Shown here one piece after another: positions 26,900 through 36,638 of a stretch of 64,000 nucleotides of DNA. The notes beneath the pieces are model-generated. The model had not been told where the DNA came from. It was given only the letters and a program-made list of their open reading frames with translations, and did no database searches. How positions within the stretch are numbered: the first letter of the stretch is position 1; each line of letters opens with the position of its first letter. The stretch lies in contig CAKZJV010000007.1 in NCBI GenBank assembly GCA_937120475.1, forward strand, positions 2,248,068-2,312,067. The letters are read 5' to 3'. Source of the DNA: an uncultured Cryomorphaceae bacterium. Lineage in GTDB: Bacteria; Bacteroidota; Bacteroidia; Flavobacteriales; Schleiferiaceae. A program made the translations under genes and the position numbers.

Positions 26900-28333
26900 T
26901 TGAAACGCTTTAAACTTACCTTACGCGCCCGTATCTTTATGTCGATGCTGCTCATCATACTGGTGAGCTTCTTTATCACGGGTGCTATTTACTTCCAGCA
27001 TTTTAAAAAGGAAAATGAGCTGTACCACCAGGAGCGTTTGAAACGCAAGGAGTATGCGGTAAATGAATCCATCGATTATTTTTTGAGGGAGCAATCCATC
27101 GGCCCCAATACCGATAGCATAGTAAAGCTGTTTGACACCAAAATATGTGAGCTGGCCGATATCAATAGCCTGGATATTAATATTTACAGCCTTACCGGTG
27201 ACCTGCTGATTTCCAGTAACCCTGAGCTGTACCGCAACCACATTATTCCCGACCCTTTAGGCAAAACGATGCTTAGCGCCATCGCGAAAAAGCCTGAGCA
27301 ACTGCTGGTAAAGCGCAAGAGCGATACCATGCAGTACCTGTCCACCTACGATTATGTGCACAACGCCAAACAGGAGCCTATCGCCATCATTAACCTGCCG
27401 TATTTTGATAATGAGAGTATCCATCACGAAGACCAGGAAAAGTTCCTGATACGCCTGGGGCAAACCTACTTCTTCCTGTTTATCATTGCCGGGTTTATTG
27501 CCTATTTCCTGTCCAACTACATAACGGGCTCTTTAAAAGCAGTGGGACAAAAGCTCAAGAGTTTACGCATCAACCAGTCCAATGCGCCCTTAAAATGGAA
27601 GTTTGACGATGAGATCGGCACCCTGGTAGATGAATACAACCGCATGTTAGAGGAGCTGGAAGCCAGTGCCGCGGTATTGGCTAAAACCGAACGGGAAAGT
27701 GCCTGGCGCGAAATGGCCAAACAGGTGGCACATGAAATTAAAAACCCGCTTACCCCCATGCGGTTGAACGTGCAATACCTGGAAAAATCACTGAAAACCG
27801 AGGAGCCGGAAAAGCTCCGGGAGTTTTCGCAAAGCATGATCTCCCAGATTGATACATTGAGTGGCATTGCCGAAGCCTTTTCGCGCTTTGCCAGCATGCC
27901 TGAATTAAAGTCGGAAGAGTTTGCCGCTAAAGAGGTGATACAAAGAACCACCGCCCTGTACCCGGAATACCGCATTAAGTTTGAAACCGATGACCCGGAT
28001 ATTCAATTGCTGGGAGATAAAGACCAACTGGTGCGGGTAATGAATAATTTGATCAATAACGCTATACAAGCCGTACCCGAAAACCGGGAACCGGATATCC
28101 GCATCGGCATGCGAAAAAAAGGTGAAAATGTGATCATATCTGTGAGTGATAACGGTAGCGGTATACCCGATGATCAAAAGGATAAAATATTTGAACCCCG
28201 TTTTACCACCAAAACCAAAGGTATGGGCCTGGGTCTGGCCATGGTAAAGAACATTATTACTGGTTTTGGAGGCGAAGTGTGGTTTGAGACCAGGCTGGGT
28301 GAAGGCACCACTTTTTACTTAAAGATTCCTTAA
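26900..28333 (+). CDS. NtrY-like membrane sensor histidine kinase
   Basis: Two membrane helices (about residues 15-35 and 200-220) enclose a periplasmic sensor of about 160 residues. A HAMP-like linker, a HisKA domain with AHEIKNPLTPMRLNV and an HATPase domain with NNAIQAVPEN, DNGSGIP and GMGLGLAMV follow. This resembles the NtrY-type kinases of Bacteroidota. The start is uncertain: the frame is open from a TTG at 26822, but that codon lies in the right arm of an inverted repeat; the TTG at 26900 gives MKRFKLTLRARIFMSML, and the ATG at 26939 is also possible. No response regulator is next to it. Confidence 0.85.
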   Translation: MKRFKLTLRARIFMSMLLIILVSFFITGAIYFQHFKKENELYHQERLKRKEYAVNESIDYFLREQSIGPNTDSIVKLFDTKICELADINSLDINIYSLTGDLLISSNPELYRNHIIPDPLGKTMLSAIAKKPEQLLVKRKSDTMQYLSTYDYVHNAKQEPIAIINLPYFDNESIHHEDQEKFLIRLGQTYFFLFIIAGFIAYFLSNYITGSLKAVGQKLKSLRINQSNAPLKWKFDDEIGTLVDEYNRMLEELEASAAVLAKTERESAWREMAKQVAHEIKNPLTPMRLNVQYLEKSLKTEEPEKLREFSQSMISQIDTLSGIAEAFSRFASMPELKSEEFAAKEVIQRTTALYPEYRIKFETDDPDIQLLGDKDQLVRVMNNLINNAIQAVPENREPDIRIGMRKKGENVIISVSDNGSGIPDDQKDKIFEPRFTTKTKGMGLGLAMVKNIITGFGGEVWFETRLGEGTTFYLKIP

Positions 28334-28334
28334 C

Positions 28335-28356
28335 ATTGTTCGGTGAACAATTTTTA
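28335..28356 (+). terminator. Short hairpin after the NtrY-like kinase
   Basis: ATTGTTC and GAACAAT pair around a 3-base loop and the hairpin is followed by a run of T. It lies right after the kinase stop. The same bases overlap the upstream box of the RHS gene promoter, so its role as a terminator is only probable. Confidence 0.4.
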
Positions 28357-28364
28357 TAGATTTG
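28336..28364 (+). promoter_or_regulatory. Promoter of the RHS gene
   Basis: TTG at 28336-28338 and TAGATTTG at 28357-28364, an exact TAnnTTTG, are 18 bases apart. The RHS start codon is 24 bases downstream. Confidence 0.55.
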
Positions 28365-28388
28365 TACCCGCCACAAATCTAATTATCC

Positions 28389-31300
28389 ATGAAGTTTAGC
28401 CGGAGTGCCCTCTTATTGCTTTCCCTGATTATCCTTAAAGCCAACGCCCAGTATTTCCCAAACGACAACCCCATCGCCTATGTGCAACAGCCGGACTTAA
28501 GCCGGCCGATTGACAAAACAAAACCGGTTTACTCCATACCGGGGGCAGCTGCAGTAAGTAACGGCTCGGCTTCTTATTCCATCCCCATTCATGTGCCCAA
28601 GGGTATTAATGGGCAGGCACCATCCTTGGCCGTGACCTATAATTCCGGTGCCGGAGTAACCGATATGGGTATTGGTTGGAGCTTACAGGGGGCCAGCGCG
28701 ATTACCCTGAGCCACCTCAACCACGTGATGAATGGAAAGGCCCATCACTTTACCCTGAACTACGATGCGACTGCTAATCTTAGCCTGGATGGCCAGCCTT
28801 TGGTACTAACCTCCGGGGCACAATTACAGCCCGGAAGCACCTATCGGACTTTAAATGAAAGCTGGCAAAAAATAGAAATGCTCACTACGGCTCCGGCCCC
28901 TACTAATGTGTCCGGCTTTAAGGTTACCTCTAAAGACGGCACGGTTAGAATATACGGAAGCTCAGAAAGCACACAATTTTTATTGGATGATGACCCCAGC
29001 AACCCAGGCTTTCTTTTACCATACGCATGGCTGCTGGAAAAGATCATCGACCGTCACGGTAACGAAATCCGCTACCACTATGCCTTCAGCGGGGTACACC
29101 AGGAGTATTTGCTGGAAAAAATCACCTACTCGCACAACCATACGGAGGGAGAACCGGTGTTGAGCCCTACTGCAGAGGTGCGCTTCAGCTATAAAAACCG
29201 GTTGGATCAGCGCAGCCGCTGGCTGTTGGAGAATCAACTTTTCCAAACCATATTACTCACGGAAATCACTACCTATAACAACCAACAGGAGTTTTCCAAG
29301 TACCAGTTCAACTATTCTTTTGAAACCGGCACCAAGGCCTCCGACTATTCCCGCCTGGTGGAAATCAAGTACTGGGGCCTGCAGGAGGAAGTGATCTCTA
29401 CCCTAGTGGACTGGAAAGATGCGCCCCAGTTTGAAGCAACTTACACCAGCTCCATGAATATTGATGTGAAACATTCTCCTTTGGGACGTATTGACTTCTG
29501 CACAGATAATATAAATGATCGGAAAATTAATATGGACCTGGATGGAGATGGTATAGAGGACCTGTTAACCCTTGAACATGCTGCGATCAATGGTGGTGAC
29601 TGCCATGTGTTTGGTGGCGGAACGAATACTACTTATGACCATCAATATACATTAGCCTCACACATTAATGCCGGTAATGGAACTACTTTTACCCGCACAG
29701 CCAATATTGCTCAGGGTATTTCCAACTGGAAACCCGATGAATGTGAAAAAGAGCCTTTTTTTGAGATATACGGGGGAGACTTTAACGGAGATGGTCTAAG
29801 TGACTTTATCCTGCACCGATGTGAGATTAACAATGGCAACCAGTGGTATGTGGACGTATATATAAATAACAACTCCAACCCTGGCACCTTCACCAAAAGC
29901 CGGACGGACCACTTACTTTGGACCTTACCTTATGGCTATAACCATTCCACTCAAAGTGCCGGACCGGTGAACTATGACTCTCCGGAATCTAAGCCTTTTC
30001 GTCTGCTGGTGGGGGATTTTGATGGGGACGGAATTACCGACTACTCCCACATGGGTTCCGAAGTTACCGGAGGTGCAGGATATTACAACCGGTTTCCGCG
30101 ATGGCGCATCACTTATTCCAACCCAAACCTTACTACCCAGGTAGAAAATATGAACATAACTGATTTTGGGACCACCGATAGTGCTCAAGCGGGAGATTTC
30201 AATGGAGATGGGAAAGTGGACCTCTTGATCATTGGCCGGTTGGAGTGTAATGTAATATCCGTTCAGGATGGTAGAGACCATATCAAAGATATTTTCCCCG
30301 AAAGTGGTTATCCTACCTCTTATCACAGTGTGCACGTGGCGGATTTTAATGGAGATGGACTGTCGGATATTTTAACGTATCATCCAGTTAATCATGTTTG
30401 GTTAATTACCCCTTCCAATGGCGATGGATGGGCGCCTTCTGACGACATTACCTCTTCTATTTCCGAGCAGCTCAGCTTTGCAATGAGTGCTAATCGCCCC
30501 AGGTATATTAAGGGTAATATTCTGCCCCGATTTGCAGATTTTGATTTTGACGGAAGGGCGGATATTTTACTGGTGAGAAATACCGGTGGGGTGTTGGATG
30601 CCAAAGTATATTACAATAAGATTGATGCCAATCAATGGCAATCGGAGACTTATGACATTAGTGCTTCTGATGTATATCCAATAAGTGGGCTCCCAATTTT
30701 TATAAGTCAACCCTGTACAAACGATCTCATCAGGGATTCAGACCTGTCTCTAACCAATTTTACCGGTCAACGGGCGATACAACTATTCTACCTGTATGGG
30801 AACACCTCTAATCGCTACGACTTTACCATTACCTTTCGGAAAAACAACCAAACCGACAAGGTACACCAGGTTTTGGACGGCTTTAACCGCCTTACCACTT
30901 TCGGCTATGGACACCTTACGGAAGGAGCGAGCTATACCCGTAATGAATACCCGGATTACCCGGCCACTACCCTGGCCATGCCCATGCAGGTAGCCACCAG
31001 CCTTCAGCAAAAAGACTTTAACGGTACTCTTTTTACTGACCAGCGGGTTAGCTACGAAAACTTTATGGTGGACAGAAGGGGCCTGGGCGCATTGGGCTTT
31101 AAAGCCACCAGAACTGAAGACCTGATCAATAATACCGAAGGCGTTTTTCGCATGAGGTTGGTGGAAGAGTCTTCGGCCTCACCCTATTCTTCATGGTTTT
31201 TAATGCCGGGTAACATGGAAAATTACGTGAGAAGCACGGGAGAGTTAACCTCCAAAGTAACTTATGTGTACTACCCCAATGTATTACTCACCCATGCTAA

Positions 31301-34300
31301 CGGGAAGCAAACCTATAACGCCCTGCTGAAAAAGGAACGCACCCAAAACTATCTTTTGCAAACCTCCGTGGACAAGTGGTGGGATTACGACACGCACGGT
31401 AATATTACGGTGGACCGTACCTTTTATTACGACAATACCCTTTACCAGGCTCCTTATACCGAGAGGAAGGTCGTTAACTTTAACAACTATACCTCAGCCG
31501 GAAGCCACCTTCCCTGGCAATGGCAATACAAGCAAACCACCTTTAACCGTGATGGTGAGCCGGCCATAGTACTAGGGGAGTCGCGTGCGTATTACCCCAA
31601 CGGTGATTTGGAAAAAAAGATAACCTATCCCAACACTACTGCCCAGGTTGATCAAAGGTATATTTACCATTACACCGGTAATTTAAAGGAGCAAAGAACG
31701 TATCCGGACGGTCTGAGTATGCGGACAAACAAGACCAACTGGACGACTGACTGGCGCCTGGTGCAAAGCACGGAAAACGCGTTGGGCTGGATTACGTCTT
31801 ATACTTATCACCCCATTCTTGATTTGGTGGACGTTGAAACCGACCCCAACGGCTTCCAGATAGACTCTGACTACGATAATTTTGGGCGTAAAACCCAAAG
31901 TACTGACCTGAGCCTCAACTTATCCGGCAACGTGGCCTACGCCTGGAATACCGACCCGGCCTATACCGAAGCCCTTTACAAAATTGAAACCAGTGGTGAT
32001 AACCAAACGGTAACCCGTAAATGGTACGATGGCCAGGAGCGCGAGATTCGCGGCATGTTTAAAAACCAGAACGATGATTGGGTATTAACGGACAAGGAGT
32101 ACCGCTTGAATGGCTTGCTGGACAAACAGAGCAACCCGTATTTTGAAGGGGGCGAACCGCACTGGAGTGAATACGATTATGATCTGTATCACCGGAATAC
32201 GGATGTGGTGGGGCCCACCAGTACCGTTCAAACCACTTACAATGGACTTACCCAAACCGTCACTAATTTAAATTCAGGCGAAACCAAAACGGTGGTTAAG
32301 GATGCCGCTGGAAAAACCCTCACGGTTTCAGACAACGAAGGCTCCATAAGCTACGAGTACTATTCCCATGGAAAGACGCGCCAGATGAGCGGGGTGGGAA
32401 TTACCATTACCACCGTTTACGATGATTACGGAAGGCAACTGGAACTGCACGACCCGGCCGCAGGTACCATTCTTTATACCTATGACGCTTTAGGAAGAAT
32501 GTTAACCCAAACGGACGCTATAAATCAGACTTACACCATGTCCTATGATCTGTTGGGGAGGATGACCTCGAAAACCGGTCCCGAGGGCACTTATGAATTT
32601 GCATATGACAGCCAGTTCAGGGGTATGCCGGATAGTGAAACTTCGCCTTACGGCCCCTCCAAAAGCTATCAGTACGATAGCAAAGGCCGCTTGCAAACTT
32701 CCGTGGAAATTGTGGAAGGGCAGGACTATGCCTTCCAATATACCTACAGTGGAGATAATGTTAGCACCATAACCTACCCCAACGATTTACAGGTGGGCTA
32801 TGAGTACGATAGCTACGGCAACCTGAACAAAATAAAAGATCAGGCTTCCGGCTTATCGCTCTGGGAATTTATAACTGAAAACCACTTTGGGCAGATCACC
32901 GAATATACTTTGAACAATAATGCCCAGCAGCGTCTGTATGACTTAGTTTCCGGCTTACCGGAGACGGAAACCGGCATTTGGGGGCAGCGCGACTACGATT
33001 TCGATGCGGTTAGCCAAAACCTGCTATCGCGCAGCGAGCCTTATAAAGGAATTGTAGAAAGCTTTGGTTATAATGATGGGCCTACCCGCTTAACCAGCCA
33101 TGGCATAAGTACCACTACCAACGTTCAGTACAACTCCAGCGGGGCCATTGAATTTAAAACGGATGTGGGCAATTACGCGCTTTCCGATGAAAGTCAGAAT
33201 ACGGAAATCATAACCAACAACCCGGGCACCATTTCGGGCGAACGGCAGACCCTCGCCTACACCCCTTTTAACAGCGTGGCCACCATTAGGGAAGGGGCTT
33301 ATGACGCTACCTTTTTATACGGCCCCGATCAGCAACGTAAAAAAATGACCATCCAGGAAAACTGGAACCCCTACCTGGAGCGTGTTTACATCGGTAACGG
33401 TTTGTATGAGCGCGACTCCAGGGATGCCAATCAGTGGAATTATGCCTATATACCTACGCCCACCGGAACCGAAATCGTTTACATTCAAGACGAGAACAGT
33501 GGTTTGGGAAATTACTACTTCCTGCAAACCGATTATTTAGGTTCACTTTTAGGGGTTTTGGACCAAACCGGCAACCTGGTGGAAGAATACCATTACGACC
33601 CCTGGGGAAACCCTAAGGATGAAGGTGACTGGGAAAATGATTTGGGGCATGACCCGCATACCAATTTATTGTACCGCGGCTTTACCGGGCATGAACACCT
33701 CTGGTGCTTCGGCCTCATCAACATGAATGGCCGCTTGTACGATCCGCTGCTGGGCCGTATGCTGAGCCCGGACAATTTTGTACAAAACCCGGAATACTCC
33801 CAAAACCTCAACCGCTATACCTACGCTTACAATAACCCCCTGAAGTATACCGACCCGGATGGGGAGATAATCGTACCGATGTTGATTGGTGCCGCGATCG
33901 GGGTTCTTACCAATGGCGTTAACAATTCCATAAATAATCAACCATTTTTTCAAGGGGCAGGGCTAGCAGCACTTGTAGGAGGTATGGGTGGTGCAGCCTC
34001 TTTTGGAATAGGGCAAGCTGCTATTGGAATGAGTGGTTTTGGAAAAGTAGCTTTTCAAACGGCAATGCATGGTCATTTAAACGGAATAATGTCCGCGGGA
34101 TTAGGTGGAACTTATGGGCAGGGACTTTTGTCCGGCTCTTTCAGTTCGGTTGCAGCCACTGGAATAAATTCAGGTCTTTCTGAAACGACCAAATTTATTA
34201 GAGCTGCCGGAACTACTATAGGGGGAGGAGTTGCAGGAGGAGTTGCTTCTAAAATATTGGGAGGAAACTTTTGGAAAGGTATGATGGGAGGTATGATAAG

Positions 34301-34838
34301 TGCCGGACTAAACCATAGTATCCATTCTGGATATTTGGGAAAGGATCTAATGATGGCTTCAATTACAGGTAGGTTTAGACATTTATTAGGTCCAGATGCC
34401 AGATCTTACTCTGTTGAGGCAGGTGCTCAAATTGGTGTTGGAGTTAAACCAATTGAAAAAGGGCTTTACCACATTTTTAGAGGAAAGCACCAAGGAGTAT
34501 ATAGGTTTGATGGTGCAGCAATATCAGCAGGTACACCATCTGTTTCAATTGAAGCAACTGCAATAGATTTGTATTATACTGGAAACACAGATGCGATTAA
34601 TCCAACAACTTTTACAGGAACATACCAGCAAGCTTCTTTTGGGATTGACGTTGGAGTTGGCATAAGCGCAATCAGCCTATATTCAGCATTACCTAATAAT
34701 GAGGCGGTTTATGGTATTGGGCTCGGGATTAGTCTTGATGCTGTTCCAAATTACCTGGATTTTACTTATCAATATGGTGCAACAACACTTTCTAAGGACA
34801 GTTATCATAATAACCCAGTAAGAACTTTACTAAGATAA
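28389..34838 (+). CDS. SpvB/FG-GAP/RHS-repeat polymorphic toxin-like protein
   Basis: A 2149-residue secreted protein. A signal peptide ends at about residue 20 (KANAQ). A SpvB/TcdB-type N-terminal domain spans about residues 40-330 (YSIPGAAAVSNGSASYSIPI). About six FG-GAP calcium-type repeats (DFNGDGLSDF and similar) lie near residues 380, 461, 541, 601, 650 and 714. YD/RHS repeats fill 1000-1790 and the RHS core (GRLYDPLLGRMLSPD, then NNPLKYTDPDGE) ends near residue 1826. The last 323 residues are unlike the rest: a Gly-rich hydrophobic stretch to about 1990, then a beta-rich domain with no family I recognise. The tip is encoded by AT-richer DNA. By analogy to other RHS proteins the shell carries a variable, released toxin at the C-terminus; toxin activity here is inference. 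It lacks a T9SS sorting domain. Confidence 0.88.
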   Translation: MKFSRSALLLLSLIILKANAQYFPNDNPIAYVQQPDLSRPIDKTKPVYSIPGAAAVSNGSASYSIPIHVPKGINGQAPSLAVTYNSGAGVTDMGIGWSLQGASAITLSHLNHVMNGKAHHFTLNYDATANLSLDGQPLVLTSGAQLQPGSTYRTLNESWQKIEMLTTAPAPTNVSGFKVTSKDGTVRIYGSSESTQFLLDDDPSNPGFLLPYAWLLEKIIDRHGNEIRYHYAFSGVHQEYLLEKITYSHNHTEGEPVLSPTAEVRFSYKNRLDQRSRWLLENQLFQTILLTEITTYNNQQEFSKYQFNYSFETGTKASDYSRLVEIKYWGLQEEVISTLVDWKDAPQFEATYTSSMNIDVKHSPLGRIDFCTDNINDRKINMDLDGDGIEDLLTLEHAAINGGDCHVFGGGTNTTYDHQYTLASHINAGNGTTFTRTANIAQGISNWKPDECEKEPFFEIYGGDFNGDGLSDFILHRCEINNGNQWYVDVYINNNSNPGTFTKSRTDHLLWTLPYGYNHSTQSAGPVNYDSPESKPFRLLVGDFDGDGITDYSHMGSEVTGGAGYYNRFPRWRITYSNPNLTTQVENMNITDFGTTDSAQAGDFNGDGKVDLLIIGRLECNVISVQDGRDHIKDIFPESGYPTSYHSVHVADFNGDGLSDILTYHPVNHVWLITPSNGDGWAPSDDITSSISEQLSFAMSANRPRYIKGNILPRFADFDFDGRADILLVRNTGGVLDAKVYYNKIDANQWQSETYDISASDVYPISGLPIFISQPCTNDLIRDSDLSLTNFTGQRAIQLFYLYGNTSNRYDFTITFRKNNQTDKVHQVLDGFNRLTTFGYGHLTEGASYTRNEYPDYPATTLAMPMQVATSLQQKDFNGTLFTDQRVSYENFMVDRRGLGALGFKATRTEDLINNTEGVFRMRLVEESSASPYSSWFLMPGNMENYVRSTGELTSKVTYVYYPNVLLTHANGKQTYNALLKKERTQNYLLQTSVDKWWDYDTHGNITVDRTFYYDNTLYQAPYTERKVVNFNNYTSAGSHLPWQWQYKQTTFNRDGEPAIVLGESRAYYPNGDLEKKITYPNTTAQVDQRYIYHYTGNLKEQRTYPDGLSMRTNKTNWTTDWRLVQSTENALGWITSYTYHPILDLVDVETDPNGFQIDSDYDNFGRKTQSTDLSLNLSGNVAYAWNTDPAYTEALYKIETSGDNQTVTRKWYDGQEREIRGMFKNQNDDWVLTDKEYRLNGLLDKQSNPYFEGGEPHWSEYDYDLYHRNTDVVGPTSTVQTTYNGLTQTVTNLNSGETKTVVKDAAGKTLTVSDNEGSISYEYYSHGKTRQMSGVGITITTVYDDYGRQLELHDPAAGTILYTYDALGRMLTQTDAINQTYTMSYDLLGRMTSKTGPEGTYEFAYDSQFRGMPDSETSPYGPSKSYQYDSKGRLQTSVEIVEGQDYAFQYTYSGDNVSTITYPNDLQVGYEYDSYGNLNKIKDQASGLSLWEFITENHFGQITEYTLNNNAQQRLYDLVSGLPETETGIWGQRDYDFDAVSQNLLSRSEPYKGIVESFGYNDGPTRLTSHGISTTTNVQYNSSGAIEFKTDVGNYALSDESQNTEIITNNPGTISGERQTLAYTPFNSVATIREGAYDATFLYGPDQQRKKMTIQENWNPYLERVYIGNGLYERDSRDANQWNYAYIPTPTGTEIVYIQDENSGLGNYYFLQTDYLGSLLGVLDQTGNLVEEYHYDPWGNPKDEGDWENDLGHDPHTNLLYRGFTGHEHLWCFGLINMNGRLYDPLLGRMLSPDNFVQNPEYSQNLNRYTYAYNNPLKYTDPDGEIIVPMLIGAAIGVLTNGVNNSINNQPFFQGAGLAALVGGMGGAASFGIGQAAIGMSGFGKVAFQTAMHGHLNGIMSAGLGGTYGQGLLSGSFSSVAATGINSGLSETTKFIRAAGTTIGGGVAGGVASKILGGNFWKGMMGGMISAGLNHSIHSGYLGKDLMMASITGRFRHLLGPDARSYSVEAGAQIGVGVKPIEKGLYHIFRGKHQGVYRFDGAAISAGTPSVSIEATAIDLYYTGNTDAINPTTFTGTYQQASFGIDVGVGISAISLYSALPNNEAVYGIGLGISLDAVPNYLDFTYQYGATTLSKDSYHNNPVRTLLR

Positions 34839-34840
34839 AT

Positions 34841-35251
34841 ATGAGTAAGAAAGGCTTATTTTTCGGTATAATAGTTTTATTATTATTTCTTATAGGAGTA
34901 ATCTTAGACCACCATAAGATGTTCCCGTTAAAAGATAATAACTATAAACTGCTTCAGGATTATTCTAGCTTTAAAGTAAAGGTGCTTAAAAGTGCAAGTG
35001 ATCATGGCTTTGTTCTTCTAAATGATACTATAATGGTGTGGGGAGGGCATCATTTGGTGTATAGCTCGGATAAAATTAAACAAGTAGAAATTAAAAGAAG
35101 AATGGATTCCCTCTATGGTGAATCTGAAGAATCTCCAACTTTTTATTTTTTAACACCTCCGTATAAATTACTTTGGGATGAAAGAGATAGTATGTTTTTT
35201 AAGGTTTTGCAGGATAGTGACACCTTGGTATTCGCAATAAGTACATATTGA
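34841..35251 (+). CDS. Small membrane-anchored protein, candidate immunity protein
   Basis: A 136-residue protein with one N-terminal membrane helix (residues 5-22, GLFFGIIVLLLFLIGVI) and a globular domain predicted outside the cytoplasm. No family recognised. It starts 2 bases after the RHS stop and shares the low GC of the RHS tip. Position, size and composition are those of an immunity gene for the preceding toxin tip, which would then act in the periplasm or at the inner membrane; this is inference. Confidence 0.6.
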   Translation: MSKKGLFFGIIVLLLFLIGVILDHHKMFPLKDNNYKLLQDYSSFKVKVLKSASDHGFVLLNDTIMVWGGHHLVYSSDKIKQVEIKRRMDSLYGESEESPTFYFLTPPYKLLWDERDSMFFKVLQDSDTLVFAISTY

Positions 35252-35349
35252 ATAAACCGTTATTGGAGATTTTTTAAACTTAAAATACTATGCGCTTATT
35301 AGTGAAGCGTTAAATGCAAAAAATATTTTCTTTATTGTACCGTAGAATT

Positions 35350-35958
35350 ATGAGGTTTTATGTTTTGATTTTATTGATGAGTACATATAGCCTAAATGGA
35401 CAGGCACTTTATAATCTAGAGGATATTTCCTGGTATGATGAAGAAATACTGGAGGAAATTGAAATAAGCAAATCTTTGGTCTATAAAAAATTGATTGCTT
35501 CTGAAGGAGTTGACTTGCATCAAACAGAAATGTTTTTGGTGATGAAAACAACAATTGAATGTGATTCCTTAGATGCGACTAACGTTGAGGATCTTTTTCT
35601 GGAGTGTAACAAATTAATGTACTATGAGCCAAAAGGTTTCAACAGGAAAATCATAGATGGAGAATACTTGATTTATGAAAATGGGCAAATCGTTTGTTTG
35701 TATGATCCAAGACAGGGCGTACACTGGGCTCCTGATGACAAAGAAAATCGCTTATACGGGCATTCATTAGCTCTGAAAGATTTAGTTTTTGATTCTGAAA
35801 TTATCTTTACGATTGAAATGCTTCCTTTAAGTATTTATTTTGGAGTTGCTAATAATAGTCTGATAATATTTGAGGATTCTAATGAAGAAAGGAGCAATAG
35901 AATTGACTATTTAAAGAGTTCTTGGTTTGATCCATGGAGGCTTTTTCTTGATAATTAA
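35350..35958 (+). CDS. Secreted hypothetical protein in the AT-rich RHS cassette
   Basis: An ATG at 35350 gives the signal peptide MRFYVLILLMSTYSLNGQA; the frame is open 12 codons further upstream from an ATG at 35314. The mature part of about 185 residues is acidic and has no motif I know. The gene is very AT-rich: 17 G or C among the 60 bases from 35341, by hand count. It lies 98 bases after the membrane protein. It may be a second immunity protein, a toxin accessory, or unrelated cargo. Confidence 0.55.
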   Translation: MRFYVLILLMSTYSLNGQALYNLEDISWYDEEILEEIEISKSLVYKKLIASEGVDLHQTEMFLVMKTTIECDSLDATNVEDLFLECNKLMYYEPKGFNRKIIDGEYLIYENGQIVCLYDPRQGVHWAPDDKENRLYGHSLALKDLVFDSEIIFTIEMLPLSIYFGVANNSLIIFEDSNEERSNRIDYLKSSWFDPWRLFLDN

Positions 35959-36143
35959 ATAATTTATTAAAAGGAGTGTTTTTAAGTTTATATTAATACC
36001 ATATCTTCATGCTAGGATAAATAAGGGCTTATATAAACCCAGCTATGAGAATAGAGTTGGAAAGATTTGGACGATGGAGCAACACAGGATTAGCGTACTT
36101 ATAGCCAAGATCAAAGGCTTGTAAACAATAAAATTATAAATCT

Positions 36144-36632
36144 ATGGAAGTAAAAAAAGAATACTTTTTAAAGGCCACTTTAGTGATACTACTTAATGTT
36201 GGTCTCCTTCTCCCAATCAAAGGGCAATCAACCGAAATCCGCTATGACTACGACTCCAACGGTAATCGAGTGGAGCGCAACACCGTATTTCTACGGGTAG
36301 CCCAGGGAGGGGGCAATACCATGGCGGAGACTCCTTTTACCGAGGCGGCTGTTTTACAGGAATCAGAGGGGGTGGCGGATGAACTTACCGGAGAACTCAC
36401 CTTAACGCTCTTCCCAAACCCGGTGCAGGATGAGGTGCGGCTGGAGTGGAGCCAGCCCGATGTATGGATTGAAGAGGTGCGGGTTTTTAGCAATGACGGC
36501 AAGGAAGTATATAAGGCAGGGAAGCAGGAGGGAAACTTTAGCATTCCCTTTAACACCGTGCAACCGGGCTATTACGTGATCTGGCTGAAAACGGATACGG
36601 GCATCCAGAGATACCCCTTAATTAAAAAGTAA
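36144..36632 (+). CDS. Small secreted protein with one YD motif and a T9SS sorting domain
   Basis: A signal peptide ends near residue 27 (PIKGQ). The mature start IRYDYDSNGNRVERN is a single RHS/YD repeat unit. A linker of about 50 residues follows, then a type A T9SS C-terminal sorting domain beginning LFPNPVQDEVRLEW and ending in a Lys-Lys tail. The protein would be exported by the type IX system and anchored or released at the surface. The YD unit ties it to the RHS protein upstream. It begins a probable operon with the next two genes (7 and 15 base gaps). Confidence 0.75.
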   Translation: MEVKKEYFLKATLVILLNVGLLLPIKGQSTEIRYDYDSNGNRVERNTVFLRVAQGGGNTMAETPFTEAAVLQESEGVADELTGELTLTLFPNPVQDEVRLEWSQPDVWIEEVRVFSNDGKEVYKAGKQEGNFSIPFNTVQPGYYVIWLKTDTGIQRYPLIKK

Positions 36633-36638
36633 ATAAAA

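Noticed and set aside
28389..34838. CRISPR-like or tandem DNA repeats in the RHS gene
   Set aside because: Repetition exists at protein level only (YD and FG-GAP units); there are no identical spaced DNA repeats.
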